A DNA stretch of 64,000 nucleotides from Chloroflexi bacterium CFX4 (GCA_021404685.1 QWHC01000003.1:124001-188000); one strand, 5' to 3'; shown: positions 1-8,979, counted from the stretch's first letter. A program made the numbers and translations. The notes: a model not told the origin generated them from the letters alone.

Positions 1-1
1 A

Positions 2-1822
2 AGCGACGCGCATTTGCGCCGTGCCTATGGCGAATATTTTCGTGCTGCGGAAGCATTTTTTAGCTATCCGCTGATGGGGCAGCGTGTGAATGCGAATATT
101 GCCACGGTGCATTTTCTGGAAGGGGCTTGGGCAAAAGCGCTGGCACGGTATCGGCAGATCATCGCACAGGGAATCGTTGACCTGCGGGCTTCCAGCTCTG
201 AAATGGGGCAGCGCGGTATCATCGCCGAGATCGCTGAAATTTATGCGCGGGCTGCCTACTGTTTGCTTTCGCTAGAAACGCCTAATGTGGCAGAGGCATT
301 CCAAGTTTTTGAGATGGGTAAAACGCAGTTGCTCAATCAAGCCCTGACCTTGGCAAACCTTGATCTCTCGGCACTTTCTGATGAACATGCTGACTTGCGC
401 GGGCGCATTGAGACATTGCGCGCTGAGATCGATCAGCAAGAAGCATTTCTGCGGCAAGCACAGCGCACACCGCAAATCGAAGCGGCTGCCATTCAAGCAG
501 CATTTGAACTGTTGATGGCACATCGCCATACGCTTAAGACACACCTCGATGAACTGAGTGCGCTTTTTCCAACCTACGCACCACAACCGCCTAGTTTGGA
601 AGCAATGCTAAGTGCTATCCCGCAAGGCAGTGTGCTGATTGCGCCTTTGGTGACGGTTGTTGGTGGAAAATGTTTCATCATTCCCAGCGGCACAACACAC
701 CTGACCGAACAGCACATGCTTGATCTGCCCGAACTTAATGATGTAGAACTCTGGAGACAACTTGGCATACGCGCACTGCCTACCGATCAAACGACATGGC
801 TGCAAGCCCTTCAGTCTTATAAATCAGGCGGCGTTGGTCAGTTGGTGTGGCGTGGTGCAAGCCAACGCATTCTGGCTTGGCTTTGGCAAGTGCTGGCGAA
901 ACCTATCTGCAACGCGCTACAAGGGCTGCCACATAAAAGCCTGCTGATTCTGCCGAGTGCGGGATTGCAATTGCTGCCAATTCATGCTGCCTATGATCCT
1001 GACGTGCAGACATACTTAGGCGATCTTTTCGAGATCAGCTATGTGCCTTCTGCCTATGCGCTTACCCTGCTCAAGCAGCGCAGCAACACACCACACACCG
1101 CGCAGCGTGCGTTCATAGGCGGTGTTGCCGATTATGATCAACATAGTGGGTTGCGTGATTTGCCGAATGTGACACTCGAAATAGGCGTAGTGGCTGCACT
1201 GACAAACAGCACACCGCACCTTGATACCGCTTTCACACGCGAAGCAATCAAGGCGGCTGCCCAAAGTGCCGATTGGCTGCATTTTGCCTGTCACGGTGGT
1301 TTTGCGTGGGATCGTGATCCACTGGCAACTGCCCTTTACTTACATAATGGTCAGCCTTTCACCTTGGCAGACATCCTTAGCGCCTTAAAATTCGCAAACG
1401 CACCGCATATCACGCTCTCTGCCTGTGAAACGGGCTTGATCAGCACGGCGCAGGCGCCCGATGAATTTGTTGGGCTGCCAGCGGGCTTGTTACAGGTCGG
1501 CGGACGGAGCGTACTAAGCAGTTTGTGGGAAGTGAACGACTTGGCGGCTGCCCTGACGGTGGCACGCTTCTCGTATTTGGTACTCCACAAGAGCCTGCCA
1601 CCGAGTGCGGCACTGGCACACACACAACGCTGGTTGCGGCTTAGCACAAAAGCAGCCCTGTTGGATACACTTCGTCTCCAGCTTGAACAAGCTGATTCGA
1701 CCACACTTAGAAATGCCTACCAAAGATTGTTTCAGAGCCTTGAGCAATATCCCGTACCAGATGAAGGACTGCCGTTTAGCGCCCTTGAGCATTGGGCAGC
1801 CTTCACCTATACAGGCATCTAG
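2..1822 (+). CDS. TPR/CHAT-domain protein (5' truncated by window edge)
   Basis: C-terminal part of a CHAT-domain protein. CHAT is a caspase/separase-fold peptidase domain (clan CD), usually carried behind tetratricopeptide repeats. The reading frame is open to the window edge, so the true start lies upstream and about 606 residues are visible. The first ~200 residues are helical, TPR/coiled-coil-like. The last ~330 residues carry the CHAT signatures: a His in a HFACHG context (codon at 1292) and a Cys in LSACETG (codon at 1424), so the catalytic dyad is intact. This is followed by the typical GLPAGLLQVGGRSVLSSLWEV segment. Substrate and partner are unknown. CHAT proteins in other bacteria act in regulated proteolysis or cell death, but nothing nearby indicates a partner. 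A second caspase-fold protease lies at 19207-21237, too far away to imply one operon. Confidence 0.85.
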   Translation, partial: SDAHLRRAYGEYFRAAEAFFSYPLMGQRVNANIATVHFLEGAWAKALARYRQIIAQGIVDLRASSSEMGQRGIIAEIAEIYARAAYCLLSLETPNVAEAFQVFEMGKTQLLNQALTLANLDLSALSDEHADLRGRIETLRAEIDQQEAFLRQAQRTPQIEAAAIQAAFELLMAHRHTLKTHLDELSALFPTYAPQPPSLEAMLSAIPQGSVLIAPLVTVVGGKCFIIPSGTTHLTEQHMLDLPELNDVELWRQLGIRALPTDQTTWLQALQSYKSGGVGQLVWRGASQRILAWLWQVLAKPICNALQGLPHKSLLILPSAGLQLLPIHAAYDPDVQTYLGDLFEISYVPSAYALTLLKQRSNTPHTAQRAFIGGVADYDQHSGLRDLPNVTLEIGVVAALTNSTPHLDTAFTREAIKAAAQSADWLHFACHGGFAWDRDPLATALYLHNGQPFTLADILSALKFANAPHITLSACETGLISTAQAPDEFVGLPAGLLQVGGRSVLSSLWEVNDLAAALTVARFSYLVLHKSLPPSAALAHTQRWLRLSTKAALLDTLRLQLEQADSTTLRNAYQRLFQSLEQYPVPDEGLPFSALEHWAAFTYTGI

Positions 1823-1974
1823 GGCTGCATGGCGGCTAACTTAGTTATGGGTGTGCGCCGATCTGAAAGATTTCAGGTATCTCTGGCGTTCACCCTTTCA
1901 GAAAGCACCTTGACGTGCGCGCCGCAGACAGGCATCATTGAGCGGAGCATTACCCATCTTTGGAAAGAAACCGC

Positions 1975-3051
1975 ATGTCGAAACATACTATTGTTGTGCT
2001 GCAAGGCGATCAGACCGGTCAGGAACTGCTTGTAGAGGCACTGCGCGTGCTGCAACCTGCCGTCATTCGGCTTGATCTCGATTTTCTATCGTTCGATCTC
2101 TCGCTGGAAAATCGGCGCGCTACCCGCAACGGCGTGGTGCAAGAGGCTGCCGCCGCACTGAATCAGTTTGGCTATGGCATCAAGGCTGCCACCGTGACGC
2201 CAGAACAAAAAGGCGATGTGGGCAGCCCAAACGCCTTGCTGCGCGAGGCAATTAAGGGTGAGGTCATCCTACGCACAGGGCGGCGTATTCCGTCGGTGCG
2301 CCCGTATGTGGGCGTCTACGCGCCGATCACCGTCGTCCGCATGGCAGTGGATGATGCCTATAACGCCAAAGAGTGGCGTGAGGGCGAAGGGTTGGATGAG
2401 CGCGCTTTCCGCACCGAGAAACTCTCACGGCGCACTTGCCGTGTAGTGGCAGAATATGCCTTCACCTACGCCGCTAAGACGGGCGGCAAAGTCTTTGGCG
2501 GACCTAAATACACCGTCTCGCCTGTCTATGAAGGCATGTTCAAGGAAGAAATGGATGCGGCGGCGGCGCGCTATCCGCATGTGCGCTATGATCCACAGCT
2601 TATTGATGCCACCTATGCCCTGCTCTTAGATACTAGCGGTGAGGCGTTGGTCATTCCTACACTCAACCGTGATGGTGACCTGCTCTCTGACCTTGTGATT
2701 AAGATGTTCGGCTCGATTGCCGGCGCCGAATCGCAGATTCTGAGCTTTGACGAGAATATGAATGTGCGTGTGGTGGTGACTGAGGCACCGCACGGTACGG
2801 CACCGGGCTTGCAGGGCAAGAATGTGGCGAATCCGATGGCGATGATCCTTGCCGGCGCGGCGCTCTTGGCACACATTGAGGATGCCACTGCACAGCGTGC
2901 CAGCCGTGCCATTTATGAAGCTACCTTAGAAGCAGTCCATCAGGGTGTGCGAACTGCCGATCTGGGCGGACACGCCAGCACAACCGAGTTCACCGATGAT
3001 GTTATTCGCCGTGTGAGCAGCAAACTTGAGGTCTGGGACTCGCTGCGCTAA
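1975..3051 (+). CDS. isocitrate/isopropylmalate dehydrogenase family protein
   Basis: A 358-residue beta-decarboxylating dehydrogenase, NAD(P)-dependent oxidation and decarboxylation of a 2-hydroxy acid. The ATG at 1975 is preferred over an upstream in-frame TTG because GGAAAG at 1962-1967 is a good ribosome site. The C-terminal motifs APHGTAPGLQGKNVANP and GHASTTEFTDDVI are typical of isocitrate dehydrogenase-type members and favour isocitrate or homoisocitrate over isopropylmalate. The N-terminal loop reads GDQTGQEL where most relatives have GDGIGPEV. The substrate-binding arginine region is RTGRRIPSVRPYVGVYAP. It stands alone, not beside leuB/leuCD or other TCA genes. Exact substrate cannot be fixed from sequence. 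Confidence 0.8.
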   Translation: MSKHTIVVLQGDQTGQELLVEALRVLQPAVIRLDLDFLSFDLSLENRRATRNGVVQEAAAALNQFGYGIKAATVTPEQKGDVGSPNALLREAIKGEVILRTGRRIPSVRPYVGVYAPITVVRMAVDDAYNAKEWREGEGLDERAFRTEKLSRRTCRVVAEYAFTYAAKTGGKVFGGPKYTVSPVYEGMFKEEMDAAAARYPHVRYDPQLIDATYALLLDTSGEALVIPTLNRDGDLLSDLVIKMFGSIAGAESQILSFDENMNVRVVVTEAPHGTAPGLQGKNVANPMAMILAGAALLAHIEDATAQRASRAIYEATLEAVHQGVRTADLGGHASTTEFTDDVIRRVSSKLEVWDSLR

Positions 3052-3100
3052 GCTGTCCTAGCCGTATCGCCCGTCCAAGTGCATTGAGGAGTCTGACTGC

Positions 3101-3508
3101 GTGCTGCATAAAAACTTGCGGCGCATTGGCTGCGCCTTGCTGGTCATCCCATGGCTGATAGTCATGTTCGCGCCTTGTTTCGTGATCGCGTTGGTTTCGC
3201 AAGGTGAGATTCGCATCACATGGAGCGATGTTCCTGATGATGCCTTTCGCATCTGGTTGCTGCAAGAGTCACGCCTGAGCGGGCTGGGCATTGCTACTGC
3301 GCGGCGGGTGCTACCTGCTACACAAGCAACCTTCCGCGAGGCAGCCTGCACCATTATTGATGTGCGTTTTTGGGTGTGGCAAGGGGATGCCGAACGTGCG
3401 GGCGCGCTGCCCAGCCACCAGTGCGCCTGCTACTACAAAGAATCGGCGGATGAAGCATGGCAGGTGCTTTCTGTCGGTGATGAGGCGTGCCGTTTGGCAG
3501 GGGAGTGA
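3101..3508 (+). CDS. small putative membrane protein, function unknown
   Basis: A 135-residue protein starting at GTG 3101 behind a strong GAGGAG (3086-3091). Residues ~8-32 form one hydrophobic helix, then a ~100-residue domain with four cysteines (one in the ACTII segment, two in the CACYY segment, and one near the end), suggesting an exported or periplasm-facing fold with possible disulfides. I recognise no family. It follows the dehydrogenase by 49 nt on the same strand and could be co-transcribed. The good ribosome site and the clean stop support a real gene. Confidence 0.5.
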   Translation: MLHKNLRRIGCALLVIPWLIVMFAPCFVIALVSQGEIRITWSDVPDDAFRIWLLQESRLSGLGIATARRVLPATQATFREAACTIIDVRFWVWQGDAERAGALPSHQCACYYKESADEAWQVLSVGDEACRLAGE

Positions 3509-3697
3509 GGGAATGCCACCAACGCTTGGCGCCAGCCAGTAGGAAAGTGTAAGGTGGACTTGCCGAAAGGCGGGGAACTGGAAAAAAAGGCAGCAGGCAT
3601 CCGCAGTAGCGTTTGTTTCAAGAGGAGCGGCAGGCATTGCTCCGCGCTTCCTCAGCTGTGCCTGATCTCTAACAGGCTCAAAACAGATGCGTTATGA

Positions 3698-4156
3698 TCA
3701 TGGCTTGGTCTCCCTCTCAGCAAGTGCAAGCTGGCAGGCATGGCACAAACCATCGGCACAGATGCATACATCACGCACGGATAAACCGAGTTGCTCAGCA
3801 AGCTGCTGCCGAATGGTCTCAGTCAGTGTGCTGTGGAAAGCGATCACCTGTTTGCACTGGCGGCAGGTGAAGTGATAGGTTGGTTCGGCGCGCTGCAACT
3901 CGTAAAATTTGCGGGTGTGGTCGGGCGAATGGTAGTGTGCTTGCACCAAGCCTGCTGCTTCCAAGACATTTAGAGTGCGGTAAATGGTGGTCAGGTTGAT
4001 GCCTGACACGCGGTGCTTGGCAATTTCTAGCAGCCTTTCGGCATCTAGTTGTTGGTCGGCATTCGCTATAATATCCAGCAGGATGTAGCGTTGTTCGGTC
4101 ATGCGTCCACCGGCTTGCCGAATTGCCTGACTGGCACGCTCTAAAAAGGTTGGCAT
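3698..4156 (-). CDS. Fur-family transcriptional regulator
   Basis: A 152-residue metal- or peroxide-sensing repressor of the Fur/Zur/PerR family. The N-terminal winged helix carries the typical TTIYRTLNVLEAAGLV recognition region. The C-terminal dimerisation domain has YHFTCRQCKQVIAF and CICADGLCHACQ, the two CxxC pairs of the structural zinc site. ATG 4156 is chosen over a TTG at 4180 because GAGG lies just upstream. A Fur, Zur or PerR role cannot be separated by eye. The gene stands alone, with an AT-rich 170-nt gap upstream toward the MazF-like gene, where I could not identify a convincing Fur box. Confidence 0.85.
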   Translation of the reverse strand: MPTFLERASQAIRQAGGRMTEQRYILLDIIANADQQLDAERLLEIAKHRVSGINLTTIYRTLNVLEAAGLVQAHYHSPDHTRKFYELQRAEPTYHFTCRQCKQVIAFHSTLTETIRQQLAEQLGLSVRDVCICADGLCHACQLALAERETKP

Positions 4157-4328
4157 CGTCGCCTCACAGCAATGACTCAAGGGCAGGGTTTATTGCACCC
4201 TACTTAGATGTACAGTGTAGCGCAGTGGCTAAACGCGGCTAGTGAAAAACATCACTTTTTTGCAATGATAAACCATGATGAAACAACGGTTTTCTGGGGG
4301 CTAAAAGATGAAGCCTGTTGGTGCTGGC

Positions 4329-4697
4329 TTACTCCTCTGTGGACGCGCTAAAAAATGAGCGCTGCACAAAGCGCATTCCTGCCAATATTTGCTGGATGCG
4401 CTGCTCAGATAACATGCCGATGTATGCGCCTAATTGCGATGCTTGTATGACCACTACCTTCGAGACTTCCACAACGCTTTGGCGCGGCAGGTTTGCCTCA
4501 CCTACTTCCAGCAGCACATTACCATGAAGGCTAACCTTTTTCGCGTTGGTTGTTAGCGCGCACGCGGTGATCACGGTGTTTTCATCAGCCTCCACTGATT
4601 CTGGTTGAATTACTACATGCGGGTGTGCAATCGGCTGTTCCTCATCCTCAGGCTGTTCAAGCCTGACCCAATATACTGCGCCTTGCTGGATAATCAT
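4329..4697 (-). CDS. MazF/PemK-like toxin, no visible antitoxin
   Basis: A 122-residue protein of the MazF/PemK endoribonuclease fold (SH3-like barrel). It has the opening GAVYWVRLEQP, the HPHVVIQPESV strand, a central TNAKK loop and the ending SVVEVSKVVVIQASQLGAYIG, which match PemK-type toxins. The position usually occupied by Arg in RPxVV is His here, a variation I believe is tolerated in related families. Upstream on the same strand is only the tRNA-Ser promoter region; downstream is 170 nt with no open frame, so no MazE-like antitoxin is adjacent. It may be a solitary toxin, a domesticated relative, or partnered elsewhere. Confidence 0.65.
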   Translation of the reverse strand: MIIQQGAVYWVRLEQPEDEEQPIAHPHVVIQPESVEADENTVITACALTTNAKKVSLHGNVLLEVGEANLPRQSVVEVSKVVVIQASQLGAYIGMLSEQRIQQILAGMRFVQRSFFSASTEE

Positions 4698-4709
4698 TCT
4701 CTCTCCGCC

Positions 4710-4738
4710 TTGACTCAGGGCGAGTCAGCGTTTACAAT
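4710..4738 (+). promoter_or_regulatory. sigma70-type promoter of tRNA-Ser(GCU)
   Basis: TTGACT at 4710-4715 and TACAAT at 4733-4738 with a 17-nt spacer. The predicted start falls about 9 nt before the mature tRNA. It is divergent from the MazF-like gene. Confidence 0.6.
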
Positions 4739-4753
4739 AACCCATAACAAATC

Positions 4754-4845
4754 GGGGGGGTGCCAGAGTGGACGATTGGGGCCGCCTGCTAAGCGGTTTC
4801 CCTGCGAAAGCGGGGACAAGGGTTCGAATCCCTTCCCTCCCGCCA
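4754..4845 (+). tRNA. tRNA-Ser (anticodon GCU)
   Basis: Type II tRNA with a long variable arm. The acceptor is 4754-4760 (seven G) pairing with CCCTCCC at 4835-4841, one G-U pair. The anticodon loop CTGCTAA gives anticodon GCU, reading AGC/AGU. T-arm AAGGG/CCCTT encloses TTCGAAT. G discriminator at 4842 and an encoded CCA at 4843-4845. Confidence 0.93.
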
Positions 4846-4851
4846 CCCAAC

Positions 4852-4880
4852 AACGGGGCTAGCACGCAGCTAGTCCCGTT
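4852..4880. terminator. bidirectional terminator between tRNA-Ser and AAC(3) gene
   Basis: 12-bp stem, AACGGGGCTAGC (4852-4863) against GCTAGTCCCGTT (4869-4880), with one G-U pair and a 5-nt loop. It sits 6 nt after the tRNA and just beyond the stop of the convergent acetyltransferase gene, so it probably ends both transcripts. The U-tract is weak (TGCGTTT). Confidence 0.7.
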
Positions 4881-4885
4881 TGCGT

Positions 4886-5722
4886 TTAGGCATGCGCGGC
4901 GCGCAGGCGCGTGAAAGCTGCCTCTGCGAAATCTACGGCGGCGCGCTGAGGAAACAAGCGTGTTTCCGCCAAGCCGACTTTGCCCACGCGCACAACGCCA
5001 CTTTGTGCTTCAAAATCCGCGCCGATTGCCTCAAAGTGATCGGTGCCTGCGTCAACATCTTCGTAGGTTGCCCACACCTGCTGTCCATCACGCAGGATTG
5101 GTGACCCTTGCTGAATCAACGGCGGATTGGGCGCACGGTATTCGCCCAAGTGAAAGATAGTGTTGGTCGCGTAGGTCGTGCCGATCATAAGCGTGTAGCC
5201 ATCCAGCGCATAGAGCTTTGCCAGCGGTGAGCCATCGCCCAAGCCGCGTGCAAGGCTGTGTTCGGCGGTGATATAGTCGGCGTGCTTGCCCCATGCCGAA
5301 AAGCTATCCATCGGATGGTAGCTCCGCCGCACGTTCGGAAAGGTGCGGAACAGCTCTGGCAGAATGCCAATGCCGCGTGTTGGTGTGATGGCAGGATCAA
5401 AGGCAGGCGTGTGGTCACGGATGATCTGCCACCACGCTTCTGGCACGGGCGGATTTCCCCATTGGGCAGGGTCGCTTAGGTGGCTGGAAAAAGCAGGCAT
5501 CACCAAGGTGCCGGCAGAGGTCAGCACGTCTTGCAGGGCGAGGATTAAGCTGATCGCGCCGCCGGGAACGTAGCCGACCTTGCTGAGAGATGAATGTACT
5601 AGCAGCGTCATGCCTGCCTGCACACCTAGCGCCCGCAAATCGGCGGCAAGGCTTTGGCGCGTTTGTGGCGTGGCGGAGATAGCAATCGCCGCCGACTCAT
5701 CATGTTTACGTTGTTCGCTCAT
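4886..5722 (-). CDS. AAC(3)-family aminoglycoside N-acetyltransferase homologue
   Basis: A 278-residue member of the antibiotic N-acetyltransferase (AAC(3)/YokD) family, which uses acetyl-CoA to acetylate the 3-amino group of aminoglycosides in characterised members. Family signatures visible: LVHSSLSKVGYVPGG near the N-terminus, GTLVMPAFSSHLSDP, the TRGIGILPELFRT loop, RSYHPMDSFSAWGKHAD (conserved His), and GDGSPLAKLYALDGYTLMIG. Length fits the family. It overlaps the Uma2 gene by 4 nt and is last in a leftward operon with gatB, so it is a native chromosomal gene rather than a mobile cassette. Many environmental homologues have no tested drug activity, so the substrate is uncertain. Confidence 0.85.
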   Translation of the reverse strand: MSEQRKHDESAAIAISATPQTRQSLAADLRALGVQAGMTLLVHSSLSKVGYVPGGAISLILALQDVLTSAGTLVMPAFSSHLSDPAQWGNPPVPEAWWQIIRDHTPAFDPAITPTRGIGILPELFRTFPNVRRSYHPMDSFSAWGKHADYITAEHSLARGLGDGSPLAKLYALDGYTLMIGTTYATNTIFHLGEYRAPNPPLIQQGSPILRDGQQVWATYEDVDAGTDHFEAIGADFEAQSGVVRVGKVGLAETRLFPQRAAVDFAEAAFTRLRAAHA

Positions 5723-6339
5723 GGCGTCTGGCTATCGCTTTCAGGCTGAGAAGGCGCTGCCACAGGCGGTAAATTGCGGAACAGGTCTGCCATGCTCAGG
5801 CGAAAGCCGTTTAGCACGTCGCCGCCCTCAAAAAAGCCGTCTGCTTCAATAGGTTGAAGGCTCAAGCTGCCGTCAGGGGCAAGGCGGCAAGCATCCGCCG
5901 CCTTCTCATCGGGATAAATGAGCCAGACCAACGCCGTGCCTGCCTTCAGGTAGCGGTGTGCCTTACGCTGTGCGGCGCGCACGGAATCCGTGGGCGAGAG
6001 GACTTCAACCGCCACATCGGGCGCAGTCGGAAAGTAGCGTGTTGGTGCGGCGGTCAGCTTTGCCTTGCTGATGAACGCAACATCAGGCACATAGATTGTA
6101 TGCGGATCAAGCATGAATGTGCCATCAGCACCACTGACATAGCCAAGATCGTGTTCTTTAACAAATGTCAGAAGAAACCACGTAAACTCAGTAGCAATTA
6201 GGGATGGAATAGCGCTGTTTGGCGACATAAACACAATCTCTCCGTTGTGCAGCTCAAAGTCGCGCTCTGCGTATTCAGGCAGACTCATCAGATGATCCAA
6301 ATCGTCCACTGTATAGCGTGCTTGCACCTGAATGCTCAT
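5719..6339 (-). CDS. Uma2-family (DUF820) putative endonuclease
   Basis: A 206-residue protein of the Uma2/DUF820 family, a restriction-endonuclease-like (PD-D/ExK) fold very abundant in Cyanobacteria and Chloroflexota. Visible are the opening YTVDDLDHLMSLPEYAERDFELHNGEIV, the core IYVPDVAFISKAK, PDVAVEVLSPTDS (the Asp and Glu expected at the nuclease site) and the helix RKAHRYLKAGTALVWLIYP. ATG 6339 with AGGAG upstream is preferred over GTG 6360. It begins 22 nt after gatB and overlaps the acetyltransferase gene by 4 nt. The biological role of the family is unknown. Confidence 0.85.
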   Translation of the reverse strand: MSIQVQARYTVDDLDHLMSLPEYAERDFELHNGEIVFMSPNSAIPSLIATEFTWFLLTFVKEHDLGYVSGADGTFMLDPHTIYVPDVAFISKAKLTAAPTRYFPTAPDVAVEVLSPTDSVRAAQRKAHRYLKAGTALVWLIYPDEKAADACRLAPDGSLSLQPIEADGFFEGGDVLNGFRLSMADLFRNLPPVAAPSQPESDSQTP

Positions 6340-6361
6340 GCTATCCCGCTCCTGCTGCACC

Positions 6362-7810
6362 TTAGCAGCGCTTTTTCAACTGATCGCTCAAGAGTGTGTT
6401 GGTCAGCTCTGCTGGGAATTTGCCGCGCCCTTCGCGCATCACCTGCCCGATCAGGAATTTCAGCACCTTTTCCTCACCACCGCAGAAGCGCGCCACTTCG
6501 TCGGCATTAGCGTCCAGCACCTTGATGATCGCCGCCTCGATCAGGGCAGTATCTTGTGTCTGCTCCAGCCCAAGCTGGCGCACCACCTCGGCAGGTGTGC
6601 CGCCCTGCTCAAAGAGCGCATCCAACACCTTTTTAGCGGCATTGTTGTTAATGGTGCCGCCATCCACCAGTTTGATCAACTCGGCAAGTGCGGCTGGTGT
6701 CACCTTCGTCTCAGCGATGCTCTCGCTTGGCAGCGCCGCTTTGTTCATCCGCGCAAATAGCTCATTGATGATCCAGTTTGCCGCCTTCTTTGGCTCAGCA
6801 CCGCCATTAACGGCTGCCTCGAAGTAATCGGCAACAGGGCGATCTGCCACCAAGACAGATGCCTCATAGGCGCTCAGGCCAAGCCCGATCAGGCGATTGC
6901 GCTTGGCGTCGGGCAGTTCGGGCAGGCTGCGCCGAATGTCCTCGACCCATTCTGCGCTGATAACCAACGGCGGTAGATCAGGCTCTGGAAAGTAACGGTA
7001 ATCGTGCGCGGATTCTTTCTCGCGCTGCATGACAACCGTGCCGCGTGCCTCATCCCAACCAAGCGTTGCCTGCACAACGGTGCCGCCGCTTTCGTAGGTC
7101 TTGATCTGGCGCTCGATTTCAACAGCGCTGGCACGCGCCAAGCTGCGGATGCTGTTCAGGTTCTTCACTTCGGTGCGCGTGCGTAGTTCATTGCTGCCCA
7201 CAGGGCGCACGCTGATGTTTGGCTCCATCCGCAGCACGCCCTTAGACATATCGCCGCTGTTTACGCCCAAATATTGCAAAATGGCGCGTAGTTTGCGCCC
7301 GTATGCCTCTGCTTCTTCGGCGCTGCGAATGTCCGGCTCAGTCACAATCTCCAAGAGCGGCACGCCCGAACGGTTAAAGTCGATCAGGCTGCTGCCGCCC
7401 ACATGAATAGATTTGCCGGTATCTTCTTCGAGGTGTGCGCGCCGAATGCCAATGCGCTTAGTGCTGCCATCAGGCAGATCAATATCCAGCCAGCCATTGA
7501 CGGCGAGCGGCAGCTCATACTGGCTGATCTGGTAACCCTTCGGCAGATCAGGATAGAAATAGCTCTTGCGGGCGAAAACGTTAGTAGTGGCAATTTGGCA
7601 GTTCAGCGCCAAGCCAACCCGAATGGCAAACTCGACAGCACGGCGGTTGATGACAGGCAGCACGCCGGGCATTCCTAAACAGATTGGGCAAACGACGGTG
7701 TTCGGGTCGGCAGTGGTGCTATCCACCACGGCACAGCCGCAGAACATCTTGCTCTCGGTCAATAATTCGGCGTGAACTTCCAAGCCGATCACAGCTTCGT
7801 AGGCAGTCAT
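6362..7810 (-). CDS. gatB: Asp-tRNA(Asn)/Glu-tRNA(Gln) amidotransferase subunit B
   Basis: A 482-residue GatB, the kinase and tRNA-binding subunit of the GatCAB amidotransferase, which converts misacylated Glu-tRNA(Gln) or Asp-tRNA(Asn). Hallmarks: [20 protein letters not shown] with the downstream [13 protein letters not shown] zinc-like Cys set, [48 protein letters not shown] and the C-terminal GatB/YqeY domain. Length is normal. gatA and gatC are not adjacent. The gene follows the receiver-ParA gene by 17 nt, an unusual pairing. Confidence 0.97.
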   Translation of the reverse strand: MTAYEAVIGLEVHAELLTESKMFCGCAVVDSTTADPNTVVCPICLGMPGVLPVINRRAVEFAIRVGLALNCQIATTNVFARKSYFYPDLPKGYQISQYELPLAVNGWLDIDLPDGSTKRIGIRRAHLEEDTGKSIHVGGSSLIDFNRSGVPLLEIVTEPDIRSAEEAEAYGRKLRAILQYLGVNSGDMSKGVLRMEPNISVRPVGSNELRTRTEVKNLNSIRSLARASAVEIERQIKTYESGGTVVQATLGWDEARGTVVMQREKESAHDYRYFPEPDLPPLVISAEWVEDIRRSLPELPDAKRNRLIGLGLSAYEASVLVADRPVADYFEAAVNGGAEPKKAANWIINELFARMNKAALPSESIAETKVTPAALAELIKLVDGGTINNNAAKKVLDALFEQGGTPAEVVRQLGLEQTQDTALIEAAIIKVLDANADEVARFCGGEEKVLKFLIGQVMREGRGKFPAELTNTLLSDQLKKRC

Positions 7811-7827
7811 GAGTCCTCGTCACTCAG

Positions 7828-8979
7828 TTAGGCGTTGGCAGCCAAGGCGCTGCCGCGTGCCGCCAATTCTTCCGCAAGTTTGGTCATCTGGGTAGCAACA
7901 ATAGAAGTCGGCTGGAACAGCACCATGGGCGTGCCTGCCTCAGCCGCCTGTGCCGAAAGCTCTGGGGCAGGCGTCACGAGGGCAAGAATTTCATGCCCAA
8001 GCAGTTGCTCTGCCTCTTGCCACGGCACATGCACCTGAGAAGGCGTGCGGTTGACGATGACCACGTTTGCCCGTCCGCGCCCTAGGCCTAAGCCTTCCAG
8101 TTCGCCGACCATCTCCCGCGCCATGTTCAAAGTGACGCGGTTCGGCTCTGCCACCACCACCACCTGATCCACTTCACGCATAAGACGCGCATTCAGGCGC
8201 GTTAAGCCGCTGCCTAAGTCTAATACGCCATGCCGCGCCATGCCGCGCAAGGTCTTCAGCGTGGCAACAGCGGAATCAACGTTCACATTCAGCAAGTTAT
8301 CTTTGGGGCGCGCTGAGCTGAGCAATAGCTTTAAGCCACTAGGGTGCGTGGCAAGTTCTGCTTCCACAACGCGGGTGTTGATCTCTGCCGGCGGGCGACC
8401 AAGCAGGTTCATCATGCCTACAGCACGCGGCGCATTGAGCGATAAACCCAAGCTGCCCTGACCGGGGCGAATATCCGCCAGCACGGTTGGGGCTTTCTGT
8501 TGCATAGAGGCGGCAATGTTGGCGGCAAGCGTGCTGGTGCCAACGCCACCTTTGGCACCCAAGAAGGCAATCAGCGATCCGCCATCGGCAGCGGTGCGGC
8601 GTTGGGCAGCACTTCGCATCAGCAGCGCCTTCACGCGAGAGGCAAGCTCTGCGGGATGGGTCGGTTTTGCCAGATAATCATCAGCGCCTGCCTCAAAGCC
8701 CTGCACCTTATCATCAATCAGCGTTTTGGCGGTGAACATGATGATCGGGATCGGCTGTGTGGTTGGGTTGGCGCGCAAACGGCGGCAAATTTCATAGCCA
8801 TCCAGATCGGGCATCATCACATCGAGGATGATTAGATCAGGACGTTCAGCCGTAGCACGCGCAATTGCCTGTGTGCCGTTGCTGGCAGCCGTCACTTCGT
8901 AGCCTTGCCGTTGCAGCATTAAGCCAATCAGCTTTAGGCTGTCAATGTCATCATCAACAATCAGGATTTTCTCAGCCAT
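7828..8979 (-). CDS. CpaE-like response regulator receiver fused to ParA/MinD ATPase
   Basis: 383 residues in two parts. Residues 1-125 are a CheY-type receiver with acidic pair DDD near 8-10, phospho-Asp in LIILDVMMPD (~54) and the AKP lysine. Residues ~135-383 are a MinD/ParA-type P-loop ATPase with the deviant Walker A AKGGVGTSTLAANIA, a Walker A' Asp in VLADIRPGQGSLGL, and LDLGSGLTRLNARLM. This arrangement matches CpaE/TadZ proteins that position type IV/Tad pili machinery in other bacteria, but no pilus genes are present here. It leads the operon with gatB, Uma2 and AAC(3), under its own promoter at 9015-9043. Confidence 0.85.
   Translation of the reverse strand: MAEKILIVDDDIDSLKLIGLMLQRQGYEVTAASNGTQAIARATAERPDLIILDVMMPDLDGYEICRRLRANPTTQPIPIIMFTAKTLIDDKVQGFEAGADDYLAKPTHPAELASRVKALLMRSAAQRRTAADGGSLIAFLGAKGGVGTSTLAANIAASMQQKAPTVLADIRPGQGSLGLSLNAPRAVGMMNLLGRPPAEINTRVVEAELATHPSGLKLLLSSARPKDNLLNVNVDSAVATLKTLRGMARHGVLDLGSGLTRLNARLMREVDQVVVVAEPNRVTLNMAREMVGELEGLGLGRGRANVVIVNRTPSQVHVPWQEAEQLLGHEILALVTPAPELSAQAAEAGTPMVLFQPTSIVATQMTKLAEELAARGSALAANA

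Noticed and set aside
1910..1938. Promoter TTGACG / CATCAT before the decarboxylating dehydrogenase
   Set aside because: The spacing is right, but the -10 box matches only four of six bases and nothing else supports it.
4157..4328. Fur-box-like sequence upstream of the Fur-family gene
   Set aside because: Only loose half-sites (AATGAT, ATGATG) with poor symmetry; not enough to call an operator.
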